Of a stretch of 52,254 nt of DNA, positions 30,210 to 39,065 are shown one piece after another (the stretch's first letter is position 1; every line of letters starts with the position of its first letter). The DNA is from Pedobacter schmidteae (GTDB lineage Bacteria; Bacteroidota; Bacteroidia; Sphingobacteriales; Sphingobacteriaceae), in contig CAMDKO010000009.1 in NCBI GenBank assembly GCA_945901155.1, positions 1-52,254 on the forward strand, given 5' to 3'. The notes beneath the pieces are model-generated. The model was not told where the DNA came from. It saw only the letters and a program-made list of their open reading frames with translations, and did no database searches. The position numbers were made by a program, and so were the translations under genes.

Positions 30210-31049
30210 ATGGAGACAAAAAAACACGAAAATAAAATCTATAATGCTACCGAGAGTTGCATATTCAGAAAGACCAAAGAATTATATGGTGGTCTTTCTA
30301 ATATGGCATCAGGCTTTCCATTGAAAGTAAATGGCGTTCATATACTTACTTCTGAAGCAATATATCAGGCTTGTAGATTTCCTCACCTCATAGATGTTCA
30401 AGAAAAAATAATTAAAGAGAAAAGTCCAATGTCAGCTAAAATGGTTGGAAAGCCATTTAGAAGCAATTCCAGAGCGGATTGGGATGATACTCGTATCAAA
30501 ATAATGCGTTGGTGCTTGAGAGTTAAGCTCGCTCAGAATTTTATTGAATTTGGAAAATTATTAGAAAGCACATTTGACAAACCAATAGTTGAAGATAGTA
30601 GTAAGGATGATTTTTGGGGTGCTATTAGGGATAAACAAGATGAGAATATATTAAGAGGAACCAACGCATTAGGTAGGCTTCTAATGGAACTTAGACAATT
30701 TTATAATGATAAAAGATATACCTATGAAATCTTTGTTGTTGAGCCATTAAACATTCTAGATTTCAAACTTTTCGGAAAATATATTGATACAATAGACGAA
30801 CGAGAAAGTTTCATTTCAACGATTAAGAAATCAACAAGATATTTTGAAGTTGAAAATCTTAAAACGTGGACACCTAAAGAAAAGGGATATCCAAAAGTTG
30901 AAAATGAGCAGACAATTGTAAGCGAACCAGAAATAAAGCAAGAGAATAAAGAACAAGAAAAGATAACCAAGAAAAAAACAACGAAATCAAAATCGACAAA
31001 AAAAAATTGCAATCTCAAAGAAGATTACCAGATACCTTTACCGTTTTGA
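30210..31049 (+). CDS. NADAR (YbiA/DUF1768-like) family protein with Lys-rich C-terminal tail
   Basis: LYGGLSNMASGFPLKVNGVHILTSEAIYQACRFP...DDFWGAIRD...LRGTNALGRLLMELR; starts 3 nt after the PRTase stop. Confidence 0.85.
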   Translation: METKKHENKIYNATESCIFRKTKELYGGLSNMASGFPLKVNGVHILTSEAIYQACRFPHLIDVQEKIIKEKSPMSAKMVGKPFRSNSRADWDDTRIKIMRWCLRVKLAQNFIEFGKLLESTFDKPIVEDSSKDDFWGAIRDKQDENILRGTNALGRLLMELRQFYNDKRYTYEIFVVEPLNILDFKLFGKYIDTIDERESFISTIKKSTRYFEVENLKTWTPKEKGYPKVENEQTIVSEPEIKQENKEQEKITKKKTTKSKSTKKNCNLKEDYQIPLPF

Positions 31050-31060
31050 AAGTAAGCACT

Positions 31061-31092
31061 ACCGCCAACAGCAGCTACAAGAAATTGGCGGT
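31061..31092. repeat. 8-bp perfect inverted repeat downstream of the NADAR gene
   Basis: ACCGCCAA (31061-31068) ... TTGGCGGT (31085-31092). Confidence 0.7.
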
Positions 31093-31204
31093 TAAGTTGT
31101 TACAAAAGGCTTACATTTAGATTTAAACATATTATTATTTCTCTCTATCACAGTAAATTGGAAGACCCATCATGGAGAATAGCAAATGACTTAGTCTAAA
31201 AGTT

Positions 31205-31534
31205 ATGAAAATCGAGAATTCCAGTAATATAAAAGAAGCATTAATAAAAGCTTGTATCAAATCGCGCCCAGGTTGTTTTAAGTCTTATCTGGCCTCTGAG
31301 AAAGTAACTTGTGAACCTGAAAAAGAAGGATTTTATAAATTTTTTAAGTACATGCTCGCTGTTTCTAGGAGGCAATCAGAAGGAGAATTACATTTAAAAA
31401 TTAAGCAACCTGACCCTGAGAATAAAAATGTTCAACATTACAAATTCTATGACAGAGTACATCTTCATTCTCGATTGACAATAATCGTTGAAGAATGGAA
31501 TGACTTTATTCATTTAGACATTATTCCATTTTAA
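31205..31534 (+). CDS. Hypothetical protein, 109 aa
   Basis: Intact ORF, no recognised domain. Confidence 0.45.
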   Translation: MKIENSSNIKEALIKACIKSRPGCFKSYLASEKVTCEPEKEGFYKFFKYMLAVSRRQSEGELHLKIKQPDPENKNVQHYKFYDRVHLHSRLTIIVEEWNDFIHLDIIPF

Positions 31535-31750
31535 AATATCGAGAAGTAGTATGGAAAACTATTTGATGATAAACAGAAATGATAAAGCACGAACCGCTAT
31601 CAGTAACCCTAAGACGACATTGAAACATTAATATGACTGACATGAAATCAACAATTTCAAAGGCTAAAACAGAACGATTGATTTGCAAAACAACCAGCCA
31701 GCTTACCGAAGGAAAAATTTTCCAATCCTATACTAACTTGTGCGTTCAAA

Positions 31751-33664
31751 ATGATTGACAGTAGCAAAGCAGTATTCCTTCCAGTTGACAACAGAATTCT
31801 AACCCTTTTTAAGGGCTATATTCTGAATGGAGAACCGTTGCTTGATGTAAAGGAATCTGATGTTTACACTGTTACAGAATACTATGAATTTTCTGATTCA
31901 ATTTCCAAAAGAGAACTGATAATTAGAATTATTGTCATAGTTCCTTTGGTTCCTTTATTCATACTAATTCTTTTGATTGCATCTATCTTCAAAAGATTTA
32001 ACCAAGTAGGTGACAAAATAAAATACATACTTGACAGATTCTTTAATATTTTTTTCAAAAAGAAAAAGGAACTACGAACAAGTAGAATAAAAAAGAAAAA
32101 ATATGATGATGCAATTGAAGAAGACATACCTGAATTTCTCAATCATTGCAAAAAGAATTTTGTAAAAGTTTATCTTTATTCTTACCGTGAACTTACCTTC
32201 GAAGAAAAATTAAAAGTTGAGAACCTGATTTCATCGGGTTTCATTTCATCTTGTCAGATAGTTTCTAAATTATCGAATTTAATTCCTTTAATAAGTGATG
32301 AAAGAATATCATTACGAAATTCACTTTTAATTATTTCAGATTCTAAAGAGAAGGAAGAAGCCAACTTACTTGGATTCTATTCGGGTAACGGACATAAGAG
32401 AAATGTTGAACTTTGGAAAAAGAGAAAAATGAGTTCAGAAGGTGGCGAAGGAGAACTTGAATGGAATAGTCAGGAAATAATTGTAGGCATGAAAAGTAGA
32501 ATTGAATATTATCTAAAAGCAAAGAGTAATACTTTTTTTACCAATGATACCATTTTGTTCATTGAGGAAAAACGAGATGAGTTTCTAAACAATTACATAC
32601 AACAGAATCTAAAAAGAATAAACAACCGATTAGATGAAAAGGGAATGCGATTAATTTACTTCCCTTCTTTTCAAAACGAAGCATTAAAATATCAAGAACC
32701 AATACTTGAATTTATAAGATACCGTTTGCCAATTCTGTATTCATTAACTGACAATGAATTAAATGATGCTATAAAAGCGATTCTGCAAAAATTATCACCG
32801 GAAGAATTCTACAGAATAGTTCTTGAAGAATTAGAACTACCTTTTTTCAAGCGACCTTGTTTATTAAGAAATATTTCAGGCGGATTTATAAATACTGAAA
32901 ACAAGTTCACTTACAAACACATTGAATATCAAAGCGAGGAAGACCTGGATAAATTATTTGATTCTTATATCCAACAAGTAAATATTCCAAATGATAGCAA
33001 GGATGTATCTTATCGAATAGTGTCTAAATCCCAATTGGCAACGCCACCTGCCGAGTATGATGCAGATTGGTATTTTGAAAGTGATTCAAAGAAAGATACT
33101 GATGAATTAAAGCAGAAGATTGATGCAATTAAGGAAGAAGGCAAATACGGTGTAATGGTAGAAGCAATTATGTATATGCTTGCAACTATCAAAGAGGGAA
33201 AGCCAGAGATAATAAACAAAGTCAGACCACTTTTAGAAAAAAATAAATTGCTTGAATCAAAAGTAATTTTAAGCCCAATTCTCATTGACAAACATTACAA
33301 CATTTTTCTTCCTGACTTTGGTAACATTGAAGTAAAGATGCATGCTTTGCCAAAGACCGTTTACATTTTATTTCTTCGTTATCCTAAAGGAATCAGGTTC
33401 AAAGAACTTTATCAGTACAAAACAGAGCTACTTGAAATCTACAACAAGGTGACTAACAAATACGAGAAAGAAGAAATTGTAAGAGCAATTACTGATTTAG
33501 TTGATATGACAAAACCGAACATTAACATGCAGTGTTCAAGAATTAGAGCTTCATTCAGAAATTTAATGGATGAACATATTGCAAAGCATTACTACATTGA
33601 TGGGTTAAACGGTGAGGCTAAAATGATTTCTCTACCCAAAAAACTAATTGACATTCGCTACTGA
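31751..33664 (+). CDS. Unknown membrane protein (one TM) with C-terminal domain shared with the next ORF
   Basis: TM IRIIVIVPLVPLFILILLIASIF; C-term NIFLPDFGNIEVKMHALPKTVYILFLRYPKGIRFKELYQYKTELLEIYNKV...IDIRY. Confidence 0.75.
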   Translation: MIDSSKAVFLPVDNRILTLFKGYILNGEPLLDVKESDVYTVTEYYEFSDSISKRELIIRIIVIVPLVPLFILILLIASIFKRFNQVGDKIKYILDRFFNIFFKKKKELRTSRIKKKKYDDAIEEDIPEFLNHCKKNFVKVYLYSYRELTFEEKLKVENLISSGFISSCQIVSKLSNLIPLISDERISLRNSLLIISDSKEKEEANLLGFYSGNGHKRNVELWKKRKMSSEGGEGELEWNSQEIIVGMKSRIEYYLKAKSNTFFTNDTILFIEEKRDEFLNNYIQQNLKRINNRLDEKGMRLIYFPSFQNEALKYQEPILEFIRYRLPILYSLTDNELNDAIKAILQKLSPEEFYRIVLEELELPFFKRPCLLRNISGGFINTENKFTYKHIEYQSEEDLDKLFDSYIQQVNIPNDSKDVSYRIVSKSQLATPPAEYDADWYFESDSKKDTDELKQKIDAIKEEGKYGVMVEAIMYMLATIKEGKPEIINKVRPLLEKNKLLESKVILSPILIDKHYNIFLPDFGNIEVKMHALPKTVYILFLRYPKGIRFKELYQYKTELLEIYNKVTNKYEKEEIVRAITDLVDMTKPNINMQCSRIRASFRNLMDEHIAKHYYIDGLNGEAKMISLPKKLIDIRY

Positions 33665-34770
33665 TGAAAGTTTATCTCATAAAAACACCGGAGTATCAAA
33701 CTGAAAACCTAATTGAAGTTTGCGACTTTTTAAATTCGTTTGACGGTACTTTAGAATTCATTCCTTCAACATATGAATTTTCAGAAGGAGAGTTTAACTT
33801 TCTTGGAAACACTTATCTTAAGAATTTTGAAGGTGTAAAAAAGGTTCTTTACGACAATACAATGGAAACACCATTGTCATGGGAACAACAATTGTCATGG
33901 GAACAACTGTTTTCGCTTTGTAACCATTATAGGAATCTGTTTAAAGTTGAAAAAAATGATTTTATCGTTCTCTTAACATTGAGAAACAATGTAACAAACT
34001 GGTTTAGTCATAACGACTCCACCAGAAATGTATTTATTCAAACTGCAAATTGGGAAAATTATATTCAAGTTCATCACAAATATCCAGTCGCCTATGAAGT
34101 ATTAGAAAACATTATGCAATCACTGATGCATGTTACATCAGAAGTTTTCCCAAGCCAATACATTCATCAAAAACCAAGAGGTTGTATGAATGATTTTTGT
34201 GAGGATAAAGAACAAATAATTTTAAAACTTCAAACAGCAAACATTTGTGTTGTATGTGCTGAAAAAATTCAGGAAGAAAACATTGACCAGAAAATTGTCA
34301 ATCAAACTTTGGAAATTTTTGAAGGAATTCGTAAAGAACTTTTATTCAAACAAAAATTTAGAAAGCAGGTTGAACCTGTTTCAATCACAATAAACGAGAG
34401 CAGGCAAATTATTCTTCCACAACTTGACAATCTTGAAATCCGTCTTAATCCACTTTTTAAAACACTTTACATTTTCTATCTGAAACACACCGGAGGTGTG
34501 AAACTGAATGAACTAAATGACTTCCGAGAAGAGCTTCTTGCTCTATATAAGAAACTTTCAGGTGCAGACAATAATAATACTATAGAAGTAAGGATTGCAG
34601 ACCTTGTAAATCCAATCGGTGGCTCATTTAGTCAGAAGAAATCTAAACTGAATAAGATTATCACCGACCTTTTGGGAGAACCGTTAGCGAAATTTTATCG
34701 TATAGAAGGAGAACCCGGAGAACCATTTAAAATCAACATTCCCAACAATCTTATTGACATCAGATATTAA
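33664..34770 (+). CDS. Unknown protein with C-terminal domain shared with the preceding ORF
   Basis: TGATG overlap with the upstream stop; C-term QIILPQLDNLEIRLNPLFKTLYIFYLKHTGGVKLNELNDFREELLALYKKL...IDIRY; CxxxC and CVVC cysteines. Confidence 0.75.
   Translation: MKVYLIKTPEYQTENLIEVCDFLNSFDGTLEFIPSTYEFSEGEFNFLGNTYLKNFEGVKKVLYDNTMETPLSWEQQLSWEQLFSLCNHYRNLFKVEKNDFIVLLTLRNNVTNWFSHNDSTRNVFIQTANWENYIQVHHKYPVAYEVLENIMQSLMHVTSEVFPSQYIHQKPRGCMNDFCEDKEQIILKLQTANICVVCAEKIQEENIDQKIVNQTLEIFEGIRKELLFKQKFRKQVEPVSITINESRQIILPQLDNLEIRLNPLFKTLYIFYLKHTGGVKLNELNDFREELLALYKKLSGADNNNTIEVRIADLVNPIGGSFSQKKSKLNKIITDLLGEPLAKFYRIEGEPGEPFKINIPNNLIDIRY
33873..33908. repeat. 18-bp tandem duplication inside a CDS
   Basis: ATTGTCATGGGAACAACA / ATTGTCATGGGAACAACT encoding LSWEQQ LSWEQL. 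Confidence 0.9.
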
Positions 34771-34773
34771 CTT

Positions 34774-34809
34774 TCTGCAACCTTGCAAAACCCACTGCAA
34801 GGTTGCAGA
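34774..34809. terminator. Perfect 14-bp inverted repeat, terminator-like but without a T-run
   Basis: TCTGCAACCTTGCA aaacccac TGCAAGGTTGCAGA directly after the 34770 stop. Confidence 0.65.
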
Positions 34810-34893
34810 GATTAGTTAAGCCGTGATAGCCAATCTACTTTTGTTTCATCAAACCGATAAACGGATTGACAGAACAAAAAAAGAAACGGCAAA

Positions 34894-35295
34894 ATGCAAA
34901 AACAAGAAACAAACACTTTAAGACAGTTAGCCAAAAGCTGGAACAACCTTGACACCAGTTTTATTGAAAGAGAATTAGCTGACGATTTTATTTATGAATC
35001 ACAATGGGTTCTAACACCCGTTAAAGGCAAGAGAGAATTCCTTTCCTATCTCCACTCTAAATTTACCGCTATCAAAACAGCGATGCAGTCGCAGACAATG
35101 ACTGTAACAGCAGAAATTGCTTTGCAACCTTCCATGCAAAACAAACCTTGTATTGTGCTCACACAAATCACATCAGAAGGAATCAGACAAGTTTCATTGC
35201 TGATAAAAATTCAGAAGAGAAAAATCAAACGCATTGATGTGTGTTTCATTCCCGACCCGACAGAGGCAGAACTAACAGGAGAATTTCCAAAGTAA
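34894..35295 (+). CDS. SnoaL/NTF2-like protein
   Basis: NTLRQLAKSWNNLDTSFIERELADDFIYESQWVLTPVKGKREFLSYLHSKFTAIK. Confidence 0.6.
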   Translation: MQKQETNTLRQLAKSWNNLDTSFIERELADDFIYESQWVLTPVKGKREFLSYLHSKFTAIKTAMQSQTMTVTAEIALQPSMQNKPCIVLTQITSEGIRQVSLLIKIQKRKIKRIDVCFIPDPTEAELTGEFPK

Positions 35296-35313
35296 CTTTT
35301 AAAACAAATAAAA

Positions 35314-35577
35314 ATGACAACAGAATACAACACTCTTTTAAAAAGCCCGAGATGGTTTGAGAAAAGAAAAACCATTTTGGCAAGAGATGGAAATAAGTGC
35401 CGTTGTTGCGGAGCAACAACCACACTTCAAGCCCATCACAGGCAATATCATGTGAGCAAGCGTACAGGACAGTTTTTGCTTCCGTGGAAATATCAAAGCA
35501 AATATCTGATTACACTTTGCGACAAGTGCCATTCAGCAGGACATGCAAATTTTAAAGTTCCAACATTCACCATTTAA
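35314..35577 (+). CDS. HNH-endonuclease-like small protein
   Basis: RKTILARDGNKCRCCGATTTLQAHHRQYHVSK...LITLCDKCHSAGH. Confidence 0.75.
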   Translation: MTTEYNTLLKSPRWFEKRKTILARDGNKCRCCGATTTLQAHHRQYHVSKRTGQFLLPWKYQSKYLITLCDKCHSAGHANFKVPTFTI

Positions 35578-35599
35578 TCACAATTAAAAATTAAAAATC

Positions 35600-36181
35600 A
35601 TGAACATCTTATCAAAAATTTTTGGGACCAAACACCAAGCAGAAAATCAGTCAACAATGATTGCCGAACCACAAACTACAGTTGCAAAAACTCAACAGGA
35701 AAACATTCCACCAATTGATTTATTTATTGACAATGAAGTTCCGCAACCCGAAAAGCAAGTTGCAGCAGAAACTCAGAACAAGATTACTGTTTTCCTAAAC
35801 CGTAATTATCATTCAATGGGAACGAATGACGGTTATGAATATCACTCACAAGAAACCCTTGAAGTAGGAAAGAAAAAAATTAGAGCAGAATTTCAGCTAA
35901 TCATTGACCAATCAATTCAAGAAAAATTTGGAAGTAGATTGCAAATGAAAAACCTGATTGTAGAAGTGACTAAAGTTTCAGATGATGCAAGGCAGAAACT
36001 TGAAAATACAGTTGAAGAATTGAATTCTTCTTTAGCTCTATTACAAAAGCAAAAAGAACTTTCAGCCGAAAACGAAGGATGGGTTATGAATGCGGTTCAT
36101 AGCTATCATCAAGGATTCGTTCAAGGATTGAACGATTACATCATAGGAGAAAATCTTCTCAACTCAATCAAAAATGTTTAA
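35600..36181 (+). CDS. Hypothetical protein, 193 aa
   Basis: Intact ORF, tightly spaced with HNH and DUF4407 genes. Confidence 0.55.
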   Translation: MNILSKIFGTKHQAENQSTMIAEPQTTVAKTQQENIPPIDLFIDNEVPQPEKQVAAETQNKITVFLNRNYHSMGTNDGYEYHSQETLEVGKKKIRAEFQLIIDQSIQEKFGSRLQMKNLIVEVTKVSDDARQKLENTVEELNSSLALLQKQKELSAENEGWVMNAVHSYHQGFVQGLNDYIIGENLLNSIKNV

Positions 36182-36199
36182 CAATAAAAACTAAAAATC

Positions 36200-37183
36200 A
36201 TGTTGAAAATATATAGTATCATCATTGGAGAAAATCCAAAATATACAGCCACTTTCCAACCTGCAAGCAAAAGAAAAATTGCTTTGTATGCGAACTGTTT
36301 AATCGTGCCGGTTATTCTTTGGTTCATTAACGGTTATTTACTTGTGAGCAATGTTTTAGAGGGAGGTGTTTTCTCTGCTATTCTCACTGCATTCATAGCA
36401 GCATTCATAATCTTCCTTATTGAAAGAGCAATGTTAATGTCAAACGGAAGCAAATCAATTTTTTGGTTTAGGATTTTCCTTGGGATTATTGTTGCCTCAC
36501 TTGGTTCTATCAGTTTGGACGAAGTAATTTTCAAACACGACATTGATAATCAAGTCGCATACTACAAGCAGGCAGAAATCGACAGTGCAGTGAAAAAAGT
36601 TGAACAGAAATTCCAAAACCAAATTGGTTTGCAACAATCAATTGTAAATCAAAAAGGATTGGAATGGAATCAATCTTTAAAGGATGCAAAAGGTGAAGCA
36701 GACGGCTCAACTGGCAGTCATCAAAAACAAGTTGGTAAAATTGCCCTGCTGAAAATGAATGTTGCCGAAAAACAGCAATTAGATTACAAAACAGAGAACA
36801 ATAAACTTGTAGCCCTTTCAATCAGTGTGGACACAGCAAAAGCAAATGCAAAGAGATTGGCAGAAGCCAACTTTAACGGAAATGCTTTGCTCATTAGAAT
36901 CAGAGCAATGTTTGACTTGATTTCAAAAGACAAATTCATGCTTGGCGTTTACATTCTCTTTACTTTGTTTCTTTTCTGCTTGGAGTTCCTTGTAGTGCTA
37001 ATTAAAATCGGGAGCAAAAATTCTATTGATGAAGACCTTGAAAAAGCAAGAGAAGTATTGTTGAGAGCAAAAACAAAAAAGACACTTGACCGAAGTGAAA
37101 TATTCTTTCAGCCAGAACACTTTATTCCTTCCGTACAAAGTGCAAATAGCCTAGTAAGACAAAATACAGCAACAATATTCTAA
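36200..37183 (+). CDS. DUF4407-like membrane protein
   Basis: Four hydrophobic segments (LIVPVILWFINGYLLVSNV, SAILTAFIAAFIIFLIERAML, IFLGIIVASLGSISLDEVIF, YILFTLFLFCLEFLVVLIKI) plus coiled-coil middle. Confidence 0.7.
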   Translation: MLKIYSIIIGENPKYTATFQPASKRKIALYANCLIVPVILWFINGYLLVSNVLEGGVFSAILTAFIAAFIIFLIERAMLMSNGSKSIFWFRIFLGIIVASLGSISLDEVIFKHDIDNQVAYYKQAEIDSAVKKVEQKFQNQIGLQQSIVNQKGLEWNQSLKDAKGEADGSTGSHQKQVGKIALLKMNVAEKQQLDYKTENNKLVALSISVDTAKANAKRLAEANFNGNALLIRIRAMFDLISKDKFMLGVYILFTLFLFCLEFLVVLIKIGSKNSIDEDLEKAREVLLRAKTKKTLDRSEIFFQPEHFIPSVQSANSLVRQNTATIF

Positions 37184-37184
37184 A

Positions 37185-37361
37185 ATGAGAAAACTAACAA
37201 TCTTACTTGCATTGAAATTTGGACTAATTTCGTGCAACAACAACGCAAAAAAACCTGTTGACAATAAGCCATTGACCGAAGCTCAACAAATTGCCATTAA
37301 AATAGCTTATCACTTAATTCTATTAAAAGAACCATCATGTTGGTACAGAAGCAAAATATAG
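37185..37361 (+). pseudogene. Short lipoprotein-like ORF, probably a truncated gene remnant
   Basis: MRKLTILLALKFGLISCNNNAKKPVDNKPLTEAQQIAIKIAYHLILLKEPSCWYRSKI*; lipobox-like LISC then runs into the GH25 start region. Confidence 0.4.
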
Positions 37362-38050
37362 CAATAATTCTTATTTTGATATGTTTTTCTTTAGTATTTA
37401 ATTCAAGTTGTAAAAGAAGAAAAGCGCAAGATAAAACTCCAGTCATACCTTCGGGATATCAAGTTCATGGAATAGATGTATCTCATCATCAAAATCATAT
37501 TGATTGGGAAATAGTAAGTAAACAAAAAACTATAAAATTTGCTTTTATGAAGGCTACCGAAGGGGTTAGTTTATTAGACCGCAAATTTGAAACCAACTGG
37601 GAAGGCTCTAAATTAAACGCAATTAAAAGATGGGCCTACCATTTTTTTAGACCACAATTTAGTGGTTATGAACAAGCTAAATTTTATCTATCAGTGGTTA
37701 ATTTTCAGTCAGGAGATTTATATCCAGTGTTAGATTTGGAAGTAGAGCCAAATACATCTATTACACTATTTTATAAAGAAATAGATGCCTGGCTAAACAC
37801 CGTAGAATTAGCAACAGGTAAAAGACCTATTTTATATGCAAGTAGAAAGTTTTATACAAGCTACTTAGAAAAACGATATCCTAAACATCATCTTTGGGTG
37901 GCAAATTATAAGACCCTTAGGAATCCTTTAAAAGGTAAATGGAAATTCTGGCAGCATACAGAAGAAGCTAAGATTTCTGGTATCTTAGGGCGGGTAGACC
38001 ATAATGTGTTTAATGGCTCAGAGAATGACTTGTTGGAGTTATCTTTTTAA
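37337..38050 (+). CDS. GH25 lysozyme-like lipoprotein
   Basis: Lipobox-like NSSC; GIDVSHHQNHIDWEIVSKQKTIKFAFMKATEGVSLLDRKFETNW...YPVLDLEVEPN...LWVANYK...WKFWQHTEEAKISGILGRVDHNVFNG. Confidence 0.93.
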   Translation: MLVQKQNIAIILILICFSLVFNSSCKRRKAQDKTPVIPSGYQVHGIDVSHHQNHIDWEIVSKQKTIKFAFMKATEGVSLLDRKFETNWEGSKLNAIKRWAYHFFRPQFSGYEQAKFYLSVVNFQSGDLYPVLDLEVEPNTSITLFYKEIDAWLNTVELATGKRPILYASRKFYTSYLEKRYPKHHLWVANYKTLRNPLKGKWKFWQHTEEAKISGILGRVDHNVFNGSENDLLELSF

Positions 38051-38173
38051 TATATCGTATTTTAATTATGTATTTAACCCTTTTCCCTTAGCGGCAAGTT
38101 CATCGTCCCTACTGCTTATTAATTTGTAAGTTCATTAATAGGTGCATTTATTTGGATTAATTTTAATTATCAA

Positions 38174-39022
38174 ATGATTGATTACATTGTTTTTGCTTTG
38201 ATTATTTTATTTTTCCTTGGCCCACCTGTTTATCTATGGTTTAGGTGGATAAAGGCGGCAATTATAAATAGGAACACGATTAGTAAAATAGCCTCAATAA
38301 CAAGTTTTCTATTTTTTATATTGGCCATAGTTGTGATGTGGTTTGGCCCCAGCAAGCCATATGAACCTAGTAGATTCATACTATCATCTTCAGGACCAAT
38401 TGTTCTGTTTTTATTTATGGTCTCATTCTCAATACCGCTAACCTATTTTTACGCAAGGTGGGTTTATCAGTCAGTAAAATTGAGGAAGGTATCAACGATA
38501 TTATTCAGATTAAGCTTTCTACTACTTTTTTTAATCTTATTTAAGTATCAATCTGTCAGTTCAGAACTTGAATCTAGAAATGATATTGGAAGAGATTTAG
38601 GTATTAATATACCTTATTGGGGAACATCATTTATCAATTTTGATAAAACTCTTACTTTATTCAGGAATGAGGGCGAAATTAATGCAACTCTAAAGCTTAG
38701 CGACAAATCTGCAAACCTTTTAACTAATCAAATAGGCAATAGCAAATATTTCAGTCAAAAACAGTTGGAACTATTTTATAGTGATGATAATAACTGGCCT
38801 GAACAAGATTCTATTAAATATTGGTCTGTGCGAACCCATTTAGAAAAAAGTAAACTTACTGGGCTATGGGTGTATAACAGTAAAAAAGCTGTTTACGATT
38901 TTTATGAACCCGGTTTGAGTGATATTCCAAATGCTGCCATTATGTTTGATGAAGATTATGTAATCTCAGCACAATTTAATCCTGAGACAAAAATTTTAAC
39001 CTATAAAAGGTTACAATTTTAA
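38174..39022 (+). CDS. Hypothetical membrane protein
   Basis: Four predicted hydrophobic segments in the N-terminal half. Confidence 0.6.
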   Translation: MIDYIVFALIILFFLGPPVYLWFRWIKAAIINRNTISKIASITSFLFFILAIVVMWFGPSKPYEPSRFILSSSGPIVLFLFMVSFSIPLTYFYARWVYQSVKLRKVSTILFRLSFLLLFLILFKYQSVSSELESRNDIGRDLGINIPYWGTSFINFDKTLTLFRNEGEINATLKLSDKSANLLTNQIGNSKYFSQKQLELFYSDDNNWPEQDSIKYWSVRTHLEKSKLTGLWVYNSKKAVYDFYEPGLSDIPNAAIMFDEDYVISAQFNPETKILTYKRLQF

Positions 39023-39065
39023 CAAATTCAATTTATTAGGCAAAAAATATTAGTGCCTGTCATTT

